Shown here: piece after piece, positions 1 through 9,677 of the stretch
How the letters are laid out: each line of letters starts with the position of its first letter
Position numbering within the stretch: position 1 is the stretch's first letter
Source: Hellea sp.
Lineage (GTDB): Bacteria; Pseudomonadota; Alphaproteobacteria; Caulobacterales; Maricaulaceae
NCBI GenBank assembly: GCA_014238285.1
Contig: JABABK010000022.1
Coordinates: 1 to 50,006, forward strand
Length of the DNA: 50,006 nt
Direction of reading: 5' to 3'
Notes under the pieces: generated by a model
What the model saw: the letters and a program-made list of their open reading frames with translations, nothing else
The model's database searches: none
What the model was told of the DNA's origin: nothing
Translations under genes and position numbers: made by a program

Positions 1-2881
1 CTGCTGCAGCCCGTCCAACATAGCGAGGACGTGTGTGCTTGGCACCAAGTTCTATCAAAGTCTCTTCAATGAAAGGTTCGATAAAGCTCCAAGCGCCCAT
101 ATTCTTAGGCTCTTCTTGACACCAGATCATTTCAGCATTTTTAAAGCGTTTTAATTCCGTCGCCATAGCATCACCCGGATAGGGGTAGAACTGCTCAAGA
201 CGCAGAATATAAACATCATCAAGGCCGTGCTTTTCGCGCTCTTTGTAAAGTTCAAAATAAACTTTGCCAGAACAGATAATGACTTTCGTAATCTTGTTAT
301 CAGCGGCAATCTTGATGGTAGTTGTATCAGGTTTGTACTGGGCATCATCCCACAAGACGCGGTGGAAAATCGACTTGCCGGACATTTCTTTGAGCGTAGA
401 GACGCATAGCGGGTGACGCAGCAAGCTTTTAGGGGTCATCACGATCAGCGGCTTGCGGAATTTACGTTTCACCTGACGGCGTAGCACATGGAAATAATTG
501 GACGGGCTGGTCACATTGACAACCTGCATATTATCTTCGGCGCACATTTGCAGATAACGCTCTAGGCGTGCGGAGGAGTGCTCTGGCCCCTGCCCCTCAT
601 AACCGTGAGGTAGAAGCATGACGAGACCGGACATACGCAGCCATTTCTGCTCGGCGGAACTAATAAATTGGTCGACCATGACTTGAGCGCCATTGGCAAA
701 ATCACCGAACTGTGCTTCCCAAATCGTCAACGCATGCGGCGCCGCGCCGGAAAATCCATATTCAAATCCCAAGACAGCCTCTTCTGATAGATGGGAGTTC
801 ATGACTTGGTAATATTCTTGAGTCTCGGATAGGTGATTAAGCGGTATATATTTTTCGCCAGTTTCTTGATCTGTAAAACTGGATTGGCGCTGAGAGAACG
901 TCCCGCGCTCACTATCTTGACCAGAAAGTCTGACGGGATGACCTTCTAGTACTAAGGTGCCGAATGCTAAATGCTCAGCGAGGCCCCAGTCAATATTGAT
1001 GCCCGATTCAATTTTTTCGCCGCGCGCTTTGATAATGCGCTTGAGTGTCCGGTGAATATTAAATCCGTCCGGGATTTTTGTGATTTCTTTGCCAACTTTT
1101 TTAAGAAGTTTGATATCAACGGCCGTTTCGCCGGAACGTTTTCCAAACTCATTTCGTTGAAACCCTTGCCAAACCCCCTGAAGCCAATCCGGCTCTTTGG
1201 TTTCAAAATCTTTAGCCAGGTCAAATTCGCTATCAAGGTAGGCGTAAAAATCGTCAACCCATTTGGTGTATTCAGCTTCTGTGATTGTGCCATTCGCAAT
1301 CAATCTATCCGCGTAAACTTTGGCGGAAGACGGCAGACTTCGGATAACTTTATACATGATTGGCTGAGTAAAGGATGGGTCATCCCCTTCATTATGGCCG
1401 TAGCGGCGATAACAAATAATATCGAGCACAACATCTTTACCGAACTTCTGGCGATACTCTGTCGCCACGCGCGCCGCATAGACCACGGCTTCGGGGTCGT
1501 CACCATTGACGTGGAAGACTGGCGCTTCCACCATAAAGGCCACATCCGAACAATATTGCCCTGTCGCATATTCGTCTGGGGTCGTCGTAAATCCGATCTG
1601 GTTATTCACCACAACATGGATGGTTCCGCCAGTCCGGTAGCCTTTGAGCTGTGACATCTGGAAACATTCCATGACCACGCCCTGTCCGGCAAAGGCGCTA
1701 TCCCCGTGAAGAATAACCGCCATAACCTGTTCGGGGTTTCGCGACTGATAAGTCCCCGAAGCCATTTGTTGTTTAGCACGGGCCTTACCCATAACAACGG
1801 GCGACACGACTTCGAGGTGAGATGGGTTTGGCGCGAGTGATAAGTGAACACTATTGCCGTCAAACTCACGGTCATCGGAGACGCCGAGGTGATATTTAAC
1901 ATCACCGGAGCCAAAGTCTTCGCCGCCTTCGGCAACGCCGCCTGTAAATTCATAAAAGATCGCGGAATATGGCTTTTGCATAACAGAGGCCATCACGTTG
2001 AGGCGTCCGCGGTGCGGCATGCCAAAATTGATATCTTTTAACCCGAGCTGACCACCGCGTTTTATAATTTGTTCAAGTGCCGGAATAAGAGCTTCGGCGC
2101 CGTCAATCCCGAAGCGTTTTGTACCAGGGTAACGTTTATGTAGGAGCTGCTCGAAAGCTTCGCCTTCAATGACTTTTTTCAAAATCGATTTGCGGCCTTC
2201 CGGCGTAAAAGAAATTTCCTTATCCGGCCCTTCAATCCGCTGCTGAATCCAGGATTTTTCTTCCGGGTCAGAGACGTGCATAAACTGAACGCCAAACGTC
2301 GAACAATAAGTCCGTTCCATAACTTCGATAATCTGGCGAAGACTAGCGGTTTCCAGTCCCATGACGCCATCAATAAAAATCGGACGGTCCAGATCAGCTT
2401 CGGTAAACCCGTAACTGGTATATTCAAGTTCGGGATGGCGCTTCTTTTCTTTGAGACCTAACGGATCAAGATCAGCGATACGATGTCCGCGTATCCGGTA
2501 GGCCCGAATTAGCATCAAAGCGCGAAGAGAGTCTTTGGTTGCGCGGCGAATATCTTCTTCAGACGCGCCGGACATTTGACCTTTGATCTTGGCCTCGACT
2601 TTTGGTTCTTCTGGCCATTCGCCTGTGAGCGCAGAGGTTAGTTCACCATTTGGCTGGGCCGGCCAGTCCTTACGCTTCCAAACAGGACCGTCTGCATTTT
2701 TTTTGGCAACACCCGGATCTTCCCCGAGGGATCTGAAATAATCCTGCCAACTAGCATCCACACTCATTGGGTTTGTCATATATTGCGCGAGCATTTGCTC
2801 TAGATAAGTGGCATTGCCACCATCCAGAAAAAGCGTGTCGAGCATAGCCTGATTTTGATCAGAGCGGCCTTTATCGGACAT
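1..2881 (-). CDS. sucA: 2-oxoglutarate dehydrogenase E1 component SucA (3' part beyond window)
   Basis: This is the thiamine-diphosphate E1 subunit of the 2-oxoglutarate dehydrogenase complex, which decarboxylates 2-oxoglutarate and passes succinyl to E2 in the cytoplasmic TCA cycle. The frame is open from the ATG at 2881 to the left edge, about 960 codons. The conserved E1o N-terminal tail (YLEQMLAQYM, SWQDYFRSL) is present, and near residue 390 is the ThDP-site stretch HGDSAFAGQGVVME, followed by VVNNQIGFTT and RYGHNEGDDPSFTQP. The order sucC-sucD-sucA, with 36 bp between sucD and sucA, fits one operon; sucB would be expected beyond the edge. The start gives MSDKGRSDQNQ. Nothing in the visible part suggests damage. 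Confidence 0.96.
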   Translation of the reverse strand, partial: MSDKGRSDQNQAMLDTLFLDGGNATYLEQMLAQYMTNPMSVDASWQDYFRSLGEDPGVAKKNADGPVWKRKDWPAQPNGELTSALTGEWPEEPKVEAKIKGQMSGASEEDIRRATKDSLRALMLIRAYRIRGHRIADLDPLGLKEKKRHPELEYTSYGFTEADLDRPIFIDGVMGLETASLRQIIEVMERTYCSTFGVQFMHVSDPEEKSWIQQRIEGPDKEISFTPEGRKSILKKVIEGEAFEQLLHKRYPGTKRFGIDGAEALIPALEQIIKRGGQLGLKDINFGMPHRGRLNVMASVMQKPYSAIFYEFTGGVAEGGEDFGSGDVKYHLGVSDDREFDGNSVHLSLAPNPSHLEVVSPVVMGKARAKQQMASGTYQSRNPEQVMAVILHGDSAFAGQGVVMECFQMSQLKGYRTGGTIHVVVNNQIGFTTTPDEYATGQYCSDVAFMVEAPVFHVNGDDPEAVVYAARVATEYRQKFGKDVVLDIICYRRYGHNEGDDPSFTQPIMYKVIRSLPSSAKVYADRLIANGTITEAEYTKWVDDFYAYLDSEFDLAKDFETKEPDWLQGVWQGFQRNEFGKRSGETAVDIKLLKKVGKEITKIPDGFNIHRTLKRIIKARGEKIESGINIDWGLAEHLAFGTLVLEGHPVRLSGQDSERGTFSQRQSSFTDQETGEKYIPLNHLSETQEYYQVMNSHLSEEAVLGFEYGFSGAAPHALTIWEAQFGDFANGAQVMVDQFISSAEQKWLRMSGLVMLLPHGYEGQGPEHSSARLERYLQMCAEDNMQVVNVTSPSNYFHVLRRQVKRKFRKPLIVMTPKSLLRHPLCVSTLKEMSGKSIFHRVLWDDAQYKPDTTTIKIAADNKITKVIICSGKVYFELYKEREKHGLDDVYILRLEQFYPYPGDAMATELKRFKNAEMIWCQEEPKNMGAWSFIEPFIEETLIELGAKHTRPRYVGRAAA

Positions 2882-2917
2882 AAGTTCGTTCCCTTTGCAC
2901 CCCGATCTCGGAAGTGC

Positions 2918-3802
2918 TTATCCGTTCAAAACTTCCATCATTGTGACACCAAGCTTGGCGGGAGAGTTTGATACACGAATTCCGGCTTTTTCCATAGCTG
3001 CAATTTTGTCTTCCGCGCCGCCTTTACCGCCAGAGACGATCGCCCCAGCATGGCCCATTGTCCGGCCTGGAGGGGCTGTACGGCCCGCGATAAAGCCGAC
3101 CATTGGTTTGCGCACGCCTTTTTTGGCCATGTGAGCAATATATTCAGCCGCCTCTTCTTCGGCCGAGCCACCGATTTCGCCGATCATGATAATTTGTTTT
3201 GTGTCATCATCATTTAAGAAAAGTTCCAGACAATCGATGAAGTTAGTGCCGTTAATCGGGTCACCGCCAATACCAATCGCTGTTGTTTGACCAAGACCAA
3301 CTTGTGTAGTTTGGAACACAGCTTCATAGGTCAGCGTGCCGGAGCGTGAAACCACGCCGCATGTGCCTTTTTTGAAAATTTTACCCGGCATAATGCCGAT
3401 TTTACACTCATCCGGGGTCAAAACGCCCGGACAGTTCGGACCAACAAGTCGGGATTTAGAACCTACCAACGCCCGCTTAACCGCAATCATATCGCGAACC
3501 GGAACGCCTTCAGTAATAGCGATGATCAATTCCATCTCAGCGTCAATGGCTTCTAGGATTGAGTCAGCGGCAAATGGCGGCGGCACATAAACTACAGAAG
3601 CGGTTGCGCCCGTGGCGTGCTTGGCTTCGTGAACCGTGTTGAAATTTGGAAGCCCAATATGGGTGGTTCCGCCCTTACCTGGCGTCACGCCAGCCACCAT
3701 TTTCGAACCATATGCAATGGCTTGCTCAGTATGGAATGTACCGGTTTTTCCGGTCATGCCTTGGGTGATAATTTTAGTATCTTTATTGATAAGTACTGAC
3801 AT
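2918..3802 (-). CDS. sucD: Succinate-CoA ligase, alpha subunit
   Basis: SucD is the CoA-binding, phosphohistidine-bearing subunit of succinyl-CoA synthetase, interconverting succinyl-CoA and succinate with NDP phosphorylation. At 294 aa it has the usual family length. The N-terminal CoA-binding Rossmann domain is seen ([16 protein letters not shown]), with [11 protein letters not shown] and [12 protein letters not shown] in the middle. The active-site His is in [13 protein letters not shown], about His251. The ATG lies three bases past the sucC stop, so the two subunits are probably translationally coupled. Identification is secure. Confidence 0.98.
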   Translation of the reverse strand: MSVLINKDTKIITQGMTGKTGTFHTEQAIAYGSKMVAGVTPGKGGTTHIGLPNFNTVHEAKHATGATASVVYVPPPFAADSILEAIDAEMELIIAITEGVPVRDMIAVKRALVGSKSRLVGPNCPGVLTPDECKIGIMPGKIFKKGTCGVVSRSGTLTYEAVFQTTQVGLGQTTAIGIGGDPINGTNFIDCLELFLNDDDTKQIIMIGEIGGSAEEEAAEYIAHMAKKGVRKPMVGFIAGRTAPPGRTMGHAGAIVSGGKGGAEDKIAAMEKAGIRVSNSPAKLGVTMMEVLNG

Positions 3803-3805
3803 TGA

Positions 3806-4999
3806 TTAAGCTCCAATCGCCGCGACAATTTTTTGCGCTGCGTCGTCTAGGTCGTCAGCCGCAATCACGTTAAGGCCGGAATTATTGATGATCTCTTTGC
3901 CTTTGGCCACGTTTGTGCCTTCAAGGCGCACGACGAGGGGTACTTGAAGACCAACATCTTTAACCGCTTGGACAACACCGTTTGCGATGACGTCGCATTT
4001 CATGATACCGCCGAAAATATTGACAAGAATACCTTCAACTTGCGGATCAGATGTAATGATCTTAAAGGCTGCTGTGACTTTTTCTGTCGTCGCGCCGCCG
4101 CCAACGTCCAGGAAGTTCGCTGGCTCTTTACCATACAGTTTGATGATATCCATGGTCGACATGGCAAGACCCGCGCCGTTGACCATACAGCCAATATTGC
4201 CGTCTAGCGCCACATAAGACAGGTCATATTTCCCCGCTTCGATTTCTTTAGCGTCTTCTTCAGTTTCGTCGCGAAGTTCTTCAATATCAGGATGACGGAA
4301 CAAAGCGTTCTCATCAAAGCTGATTTTAGCATCCAAACAATGTAGGCGCTGATCTTCTGTGACGATCAGCGGGTTAATCTCAAGCATGCTCATATCTTTG
4401 GCAAGAAAGCCGTTATAAAGCGTGCGGCCAAGCTTGCTAGCTTGTTTGGCGAGGTCACCAGAGAGACCCAAGGCGCGAGACAATGTCCGGCCATGATGCG
4501 GCATGAAGCCGGTCGCAGGGTCGATATCAAAATTGATGACTTTTTCCGGCGTGCTGTGGGCGACTTCTTCAATATCCATACCGCCCTCAGTGGAAGCGAT
4601 GAAAGAAACGCGCGAAGTTTCGCGGTTGATAATGATTGAGAGATAGAATTCTTTATCGATATCAGAACCATGTTCGATATAAAGACGGTTCACTTGCTTG
4701 CCTGCATCGCCGGTTTGCGCTGTCACCAGATGCGCGCCGAGCATTTGCTGGGCATTTTCGACCACTTCGTCAATGGACCAAGCCAGACGAACGCCGCCTT
4801 TTTCACCGGCGCTATCTTCGATAAATGTGCCTTTACCGCGGCCGCCAGCGTGAATTTGAGATTTCACAACCCATAGGGGTCCGCCGAGCTTTTCTGCCGC
4901 CGCTTTGGCTTGGGAGGCATCAAAAATAGCGATGCCTTTTGAGACTGGCGCACCGATTTCTTTTAGGACAGCTTTGCCCTGATATTCGTGTATATTCAT
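3806..4999 (-). CDS. sucC: Succinate-CoA ligase [ADP-forming], beta subunit
   Basis: SucC is the ATP-grasp, nucleotide- and succinate-binding beta subunit of succinyl-CoA synthetase. The start is placed at the ATG at 4999 ([20 protein letters not shown]), the canonical SucC N-terminus; the frame is open further upstream but those codons do not resemble the family. Length is 397 aa, close to the usual 388-399. Visible motifs are [43 protein letters not shown] and [11 protein letters not shown]. It is first in the operon with sucD and sucA. In many alphaproteobacteria mdh precedes it, but here the upstream neighbour is a divergent protease gene, so the operon likely begins here. Confidence 0.98.
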   Translation of the reverse strand: MNIHEYQGKAVLKEIGAPVSKGIAIFDASQAKAAAEKLGGPLWVVKSQIHAGGRGKGTFIEDSAGEKGGVRLAWSIDEVVENAQQMLGAHLVTAQTGDAGKQVNRLYIEHGSDIDKEFYLSIIINRETSRVSFIASTEGGMDIEEVAHSTPEKVINFDIDPATGFMPHHGRTLSRALGLSGDLAKQASKLGRTLYNGFLAKDMSMLEINPLIVTEDQRLHCLDAKISFDENALFRHPDIEELRDETEEDAKEIEAGKYDLSYVALDGNIGCMVNGAGLAMSTMDIIKLYGKEPANFLDVGGGATTEKVTAAFKIITSDPQVEGILVNIFGGIMKCDVIANGVVQAVKDVGLQVPLVVRLEGTNVAKGKEIINNSGLNVIAADDLDDAAQKIVAAIGA

Positions 5000-5032
5000 G
5001 AAAAGTCTTTCCGTCGTTATCCTAGGGCCGCA

Positions 5033-5095
5033 GGCAGAATCCTCTGCCATGGAAATAAGAGCATTTTCTATAATAGCCTCGCCCAATTTCCGCAA
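5033..5095 (-). promoter_or_regulatory. Candidate sucC promoter and leader hairpin
   Basis: Read on the minus strand, TTGCGG (5095-5090) and TATAGA (5072-5067) are separated by 17 bases and make a plausible -35/-10 pair. The leader of about 60 nt before the sucC ATG contains a perfect 6-bp stem with a 4-nt loop (GGCAGA/TCTGCC, 5033-5048). Pairing is seen in the sequence; promoter activity is inferred. No known riboswitch is recognised. Confidence 0.4.
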
Positions 5096-5264
5096 CCGTC
5101 AATACCGATAAATCCTATGCCAAATCTTGATTACGACATAGACGAACCGCATGGATAAAATTTAACACACGAAGAATTGATTAACTCAGCTCACATTCAT
5201 ATGACATGATGGATTGTCTTTACTCACGTATATTGGTAATTTTGATCAAAATAAGGATCAAACT

Positions 5265-6827
5265 ATGAAATTTCCGCGCTTTTCGGCTCTTACGCTGACA
5301 TCAACTGCCCTTTTATTGACCGCTTGCGGCGGAAGCAGCAGCACATCAACACCCGTTTTTCCTCCAGGCGGCGGCTCGACAGGACCAACATGGACGGCCG
5401 GCGTGTTTGAACCAGCATCGACTTTTAAAAGTAATTGCTCATCTTCTCTTTTTCAAAATCACTGGCTGAGATCATGGAGCGATGAAACCTATCTTTGGTA
5501 TAGCGAAATCCCAGACCAAAATCCTGCGAATTTTACGAGTGTACTTGGTTATTTCGATGAATTGAGAACTAGCGCGACGACAGCTTCAGGCGCGCCAAAA
5601 GACAAGTTCCATTTCACCTATGATACAGACGAATATAATGATTTGGTCAATAGCGGAGCGTCAGCTGGTTATGGCGCGCGTTTCAGATTAATCGCTACCT
5701 CTCCGCCTCGACAGGCTGTTATCGCCTATGTTGAATCAGGGTCACCAGCAGCAGCAGCTGGCTTAGCACGCGGGACCGAAATCATCGAAGTTGATGGCAC
5801 AGCATTAGTTGATGGTGACCCAGCAGCGCTCAACGCCGGATTATTTCCAAATGGAGCCGGCGAACAACACACATTTGTTGTGCGTGATGTCGGCATGACA
5901 GATACACGTAGTGTCACTATTAACTCGGCCATCGTTACATCCGCTCCTGTGCATACAATCAACAGCCGAACCCTCAGTAATGGCGACACAGTCGGCTACA
6001 TGTTATTTAACACATTTGGTACATCCATTGCCGAAGACGCTCTTTTTGATGGCATCACGCGGTTTTCCAATGAAAACATCGACCACCTTGTCCTAGACTT
6101 ACGGTATAATGGCGGCGGCTTTTTAGATATTTCGGCTGAACTCGCATATATGATCGCCGGGCCATCGGCAACCAATGGCCGAGTTTATGAAACCCTCGTC
6201 TTTAATGGCAGAACCGGTAATACTAATCCGGTAACCGGCCAGCCAATTACACCCACACCGTTTCACTCAACTGGGCAAGGTTTTTCAGTAAATGAAGGCA
6301 CGCCCCTACCAACCTTGAACCTCGATACAGTTTATGTGTTGTCCACCAGCAGTACATGTTCTGCCAGCGAGTCTTTAATCAACTCCCTTGAAGGTATTAA
6401 TGTAAACGTCGTGCTGATCGGCACGACCACTTGCGGAAAACCTTACGGGTTTTACGGGACAGATAATTGCGGAACAACTTACTTCACCATCCAGTTCCGC
6501 GGTGAAAACGACAAAGGGTTTGGCGATTATTCTGATGGCTTTTCACCATCTGAAGGACAAGCAACTACCGGCGAACCTATTGATGGCTGTATCTTAACGG
6601 ATGATCTCAACAACCCGCTTGGAAATTCCTCTGAAGGCTTATTCGCCGCTGCCATAAATCATATTGAAACGGGCAGTTGCCCGGCAGCCGCCACTAAACC
6701 TCAAAGCTTTGTCAATTACACCAAGCCGGCGACTTTCAACGAAGGTTCACTTTTGGCTGATCCCCGAATTGAGAAACGTCTCATGCTTGAAAACAGCCGC
6801 ATCTTAAATCATCCTGGTCGTCAGTAA
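5265..6827 (+). CDS. S41-family carboxyl-terminal processing protease, lipoprotein
   Basis: This is a predicted membrane-anchored serine protease of the S41 (Ctp/tail-specific) family, acting in the periplasm. The ATG at 5265 follows AAGGA and gives a lipoprotein signal ending LLTAC (Cys21). An in-frame upstream codon at 5214 would spoil the signal. A low-complexity Ser/Pro/Gly linker follows, then a PDZ-like region around residues 135-215 (ESGSPAAAAGLARGTEIIEVDG) and the S41 core (LDLRYNGGGFLDI). The nucleophile region is STCSASES with Ser366 and the general-base Lys in TTTCGKPYG (Lys392), nearly the usual 25-residue spacing of the Ser/Lys dyad. It overlaps the next gene by one base (TAATG). 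Substrate unknown. Confidence 0.9.
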   Translation: MKFPRFSALTLTSTALLLTACGGSSSTSTPVFPPGGGSTGPTWTAGVFEPASTFKSNCSSSLFQNHWLRSWSDETYLWYSEIPDQNPANFTSVLGYFDELRTSATTASGAPKDKFHFTYDTDEYNDLVNSGASAGYGARFRLIATSPPRQAVIAYVESGSPAAAAGLARGTEIIEVDGTALVDGDPAALNAGLFPNGAGEQHTFVVRDVGMTDTRSVTINSAIVTSAPVHTINSRTLSNGDTVGYMLFNTFGTSIAEDALFDGITRFSNENIDHLVLDLRYNGGGFLDISAELAYMIAGPSATNGRVYETLVFNGRTGNTNPVTGQPITPTPFHSTGQGFSVNEGTPLPTLNLDTVYVLSTSSTCSASESLINSLEGINVNVVLIGTTTCGKPYGFYGTDNCGTTYFTIQFRGENDKGFGDYSDGFSPSEGQATTGEPIDGCILTDDLNNPLGNSSEGLFAAAINHIETGSCPAAATKPQSFVNYTKPATFNEGSLLADPRIEKRLMLENSRILNHPGRQ

Positions 6828-7210
6828 TGCGCCCGAGAATATCAATGGTGCTGTTATTAAGTGCCGTGACGAGTTTGGGAGCCTGCGCAACTGTGGATTA
6901 TTCAAAATCAGTACCAGCTCTATTAGCACAAAAAAGTGTTGATGCCCGGCCTGAAATTAGCCGAGTTTTATCGGATGCTTTGGATGGCCGAACAGTGTCG
7001 TTAAGCGCAGATATTCTTACAGAAGACAGCCGCCTGATCATAGAGCCCAAACCAGAAGGCATGGACCCTTTTGGCAATCCAGCCAGCGGACGCCTTATGG
7101 GACGGCCTGATCACTTCACGCTTAAAACAGTCGATAATCAATGCGCGCTATTTCACGAAAAAAGCGGCGAATATTACCCGCTCTATGGCGTGACCTGTAA
7201 ACCCGTTTAG
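6827..7210 (+). CDS. Small lipoprotein of unknown function
   Basis: A 127-aa secreted lipoprotein: the signal peptide ends LGAC with Cys20 as the predicted lipidation site. The mature part has no recognised domain. It is acidic to neutral and carries two late Cys residues (NQCALF, GVTCKPV) that could form a disulfide. The start overlaps the stop of the S41 protease gene by one base, so the two are probably co-translated and may act together, for example as protease and accessory factor; that link is inference. The 3' end overlaps the convergent flavoprotein gene by 4 bases. Confidence 0.75.
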   Translation: MRPRISMVLLLSAVTSLGACATVDYSKSVPALLAQKSVDARPEISRVLSDALDGRTVSLSADILTEDSRLIIEPKPEGMDPFGNPASGRLMGRPDHFTLKTVDNQCALFHEKSGEYYPLYGVTCKPV

Positions 7211-8355
7211 ATATTGATTAATCGGGTCTCGAGAGGCCAGCGCGGTGATGGCGAGGTATTTTTAGCAAATCCCAATCGGAATATTCCCTGAACTCTAGAT
7301 GGTCCTTCAATATTTAGTAATTCATGGAGCTGCGTGTAGTGTTCCAACATTTCTGGAAATTCCTGGAGCACTTGGCTAAGCGGATGAAACGCCAAACCCA
7401 CGCGCGTTGCGGCGAGATGAACACGCACCCAATTTCGACCAACGCCTATTTGGTGTTTGCGCGAATTGCCAGGTGAAACAAGCCAGGCGAAAGCCATGCT
7501 TGTTTCAATTAGTCCATTGTAAAAATTCAATGTTTCCTGAAACATTCGTGACGCGGGGTCATCCATCGCCTCTTTGTTCATAATTCCGGCAAGTTTTAGT
7601 CCCTCAAATAATGGGCCAGACAAAGAAATCCCATCCGGGTTTGCATTGATTTCCTTTTCACCAATTCGAGTCAGTCTTGTACTTTCAGCATGGGTGCGTT
7701 TTGTATGGACTTCAGTCTCCCAACCACCCCTGCATAAGTTTTTAATTTGGCCAACCTTTTCAGTGGAATTCGTAAAACCAAGGTGATCATCCACGCCTTT
7801 AATGGCAGAAGCTAATTCGTTCAGATGAGAGAGGCTGACTGATCGTTCAATATCAAAAAGCAGACGATTGGTACGCCGTTCTTGGACATGAACAAACAAT
7901 GAGTCCTTAATTGCTGTTTCGTCCTTGATAAATAGAATATGCGCGACCGGGCGCTCATCGAGAACCAATTCGGGCTCGCCCTCTGGAAACAAGTCCATTT
8001 GGAGCCGATAACCGTTTTCGCCTGCTGCTATTTCTAGAAGTTCCAAAAATGCCCCCAGTCCGATGACAATTTGCCTATTCATCGGATCTGTTTCCGGCAA
8101 TAACCGCGCCTGGTCACAATAAAGCGTAAGTCCCAAGTCATCCCGGAGTTCCACGAGCCAAGGCTGACGGTTATGTGGATTCGGCGCCAGAATCGCAAAT
8201 GACAGAGCCGCAAGTCTGGGGTCTTCCAGCGAAAGATTGGCATCGCTCCAAGGACTTCGGGCAGGCTTCAAATTTGAATGTAAAGCGAGACCGCCAGCGG
8301 TGCCTAAAATAATTATTGATGCAGACCCCGCGATTAAAAGTTTTCTTCTGTTCAT
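7207..8355 (-). CDS. Acg-family FMN-binding oxidoreductase (nitroreductase fold), Tat-exported
   Basis: A 382-aa protein with the nitroreductase-like Acg signature APNPHNRQPW near residue 60, and later VGRNWVRVHLAATRVGLAFHP. Acg-type proteins are degenerate, tandem nitroreductase folds that bind FMN. The start chosen is the ATG at 8355, giving NRRKLLIAGSAS, a twin-arginine-like signal followed by a hydrophobic stretch, typical of exported members. The longer upstream reading frame overlaps the DUF2306 gene and lacks a signal. It lies downstream of that gene on the same strand with 55 bp between, so they may be co-transcribed. The reaction cannot be told from sequence. Confidence 0.82.
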   Translation of the reverse strand: MNRRKLLIAGSASIIILGTAGGLALHSNLKPARSPWSDANLSLEDPRLAALSFAILAPNPHNRQPWLVELRDDLGLTLYCDQARLLPETDPMNRQIVIGLGAFLELLEIAAGENGYRLQMDLFPEGEPELVLDERPVAHILFIKDETAIKDSLFVHVQERRTNRLLFDIERSVSLSHLNELASAIKGVDDHLGFTNSTEKVGQIKNLCRGGWETEVHTKRTHAESTRLTRIGEKEINANPDGISLSGPLFEGLKLAGIMNKEAMDDPASRMFQETLNFYNGLIETSMAFAWLVSPGNSRKHQIGVGRNWVRVHLAATRVGLAFHPLSQVLQEFPEMLEHYTQLHELLNIEGPSRVQGIFRLGFAKNTSPSPRWPLETRLINI

Positions 8356-8410
8356 GTTCAAGCTTTCATTAGGGCGTGATAATAGGTCAAAATCGTCCGT
8401 TTTAATAGCA

Positions 8411-8806
8411 CTAGCTACCAACAGTAACATGCCATAATAGGCGACCCGGCAGAAATGCCGCAAGCCCCGGGATTAGTAATGCACCAAAGAACAAGCCCCT
8501 GGCGGCCCCTTGGTGGCTCTTTATATCTTTTTTGCGAACGTAATAAAATATCTGCGCTATGGCCAAAAATGTCAGCGGAACGAACAAGTGTATCCAGCTA
8601 TACCTGTCTCCGTTTATACCCGTGATAAATAAAGCTGTAAAAGCCGTTATAGCCATAAAGACCACAAATATTCGGCCAATCATTTTATGACTGGGCGTTC
8701 CCTTCTTACGAAGCCACATGGCCGTCCCCAAGCCAAGGGCTCCAAAAGCACACGCCGTGTGAATAATGACCGCTGGGCTAGCAGATAAAAACGCTTCTAT
8801 ATTCAT
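8411..8806 (-). CDS. DUF2306-type four-helix inner-membrane protein
   Basis: A 131-aa protein with four predicted transmembrane helices (about residues 10-30, 43-62, 69-88 and 102-120). The conserved short loop KGTPSHKMIGRIFV between helices 1 and 2 and KSHQGAARGLFFG before helix 4 match the DUF2306 pattern of paired histidines near membrane faces. An AAGGAGA ribosome-binding site precedes the ATG by 7 bases. It lies divergent from the LytTR regulator and upstream of the Acg-type flavoprotein; the regulator may control this pair. Function unknown. Confidence 0.75.
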   Translation of the reverse strand: MNIEAFLSASPAVIIHTACAFGALGLGTAMWLRKKGTPSHKMIGRIFVVFMAITAFTALFITGINGDRYSWIHLFVPLTFLAIAQIFYYVRKKDIKSHQGAARGLFFGALLIPGLAAFLPGRLLWHVTVGS

Positions 8807-8944
8807 AACAAATCTCCTTTTCTCTTATGAAACAAAGATTTTTTATCGATGAAAGCGCGCATACGTGAGGCTACCACCTTGATGCGTGAATGAAGCTCGC
8901 TTACACTTGACGAAGCGCGAATGGAGGACTGATTCATAGAGATT

Positions 8945-9661
8945 TTGCGAAAATTCGGACTATCAGGCTTTGGTATTAGCCTTATCGCAGGCATTTTCTT
9001 GACGATTTTGGCCCCTTATAATACTGGAAGTATTCCCTTCCTGACACGGTTTCTCTATTGGACTGGACTTTGTTTTGCAGGCGGCGTCGGCGCTACGGCT
9101 TTTGCGGCCATGGCCGATAGAATTGGATGGAAGCTTTCCCTGCCGCTACTCGCAATCGGAGAATCTATTTTTGCAGCCATTGTCGTCACAGCTTTTCTCG
9201 TTGGATTAAATTTGTATCGATTTCAATCAATCGGCATTGGCGGCGTGGTGGGAACATTTTTCTTTGTCTGGGTTATCAGTATTATAATCACCGCTATCGC
9301 TTTATTGACTCAAAAAGCCAATCAGCCGGGTCAGGACACTTCCACTCGGCCAACTATATTTGAGCGTATCAAACCCAGCCTACGCAGCGCAGAGCTCTAT
9401 GCTCTGAGCGCGGAAGATCATTATGTCAGGGTTTTTACATCCAAAGGTGAAGACTTGATTTTGATGCGCCTTGGGGATGCCATTAAAGAAAGCTCGCCCT
9501 TGCCTGGCCTATCAGTCCACCGCTCTTGGTGGGTGGCAGAAACGGGCGTGAAGGCGGTCAAAAAATCAGATGGCAAACTCAGTCTTGAACTACAGGGCGG
9601 GCAAATCGCCCCTGTTAGCCGAAGCAATGCAAAACGCGTCAGAGACGCAGGTTGGGCCTAA
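8945..9661 (+). CDS. Membrane-anchored LytTR-family transcription regulator
   Basis: About 238 aa: an N-terminal block of four predicted transmembrane helices (residues about 8-130) and a C-terminal LytTR DNA-binding domain (residues about 145-238; AEDHYVRVFTSKGED, HRSWWVA, RSNAKRVR). Such membrane-LytTR proteins act as one-component regulators, often of their own neighbours, and the divergent DUF2306/Acg pair is the obvious target. The start is uncertain: the frame has no ATG at its 5' end. TTG at 8945 is used, but the good Shine-Dalgarno GGAGGA (8923-8928) is 16 bases away and closer to non-standard ATA/ATT codons. Confidence 0.82.
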   Translation: MRKFGLSGFGISLIAGIFLTILAPYNTGSIPFLTRFLYWTGLCFAGGVGATAFAAMADRIGWKLSLPLLAIGESIFAAIVVTAFLVGLNLYRFQSIGIGGVVGTFFFVWVISIIITAIALLTQKANQPGQDTSTRPTIFERIKPSLRSAELYALSAEDHYVRVFTSKGEDLILMRLGDAIKESSPLPGLSVHRSWWVAETGVKAVKKSDGKLSLELQGGQIAPVSRSNAKRVRDAGWA

Positions 9662-9677
9662 GGCTTTCGCTTTCTAC

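Noticed and set aside
971-1654. 227-aa open frame on the plus strand
   Set aside because: It is antisense to the well-supported sucA frame and resembles no family; it is a shadow.
8803-8994. 63-aa minus-strand frame ending in an ATGA overlap with the DUF2306 gene
   Set aside because: The overlap looks like coupling, but there is no ribosome-binding site or family likeness, and it crosses the start of the divergent LytTR gene. The DUF2306 gene has its own good Shine-Dalgarno.
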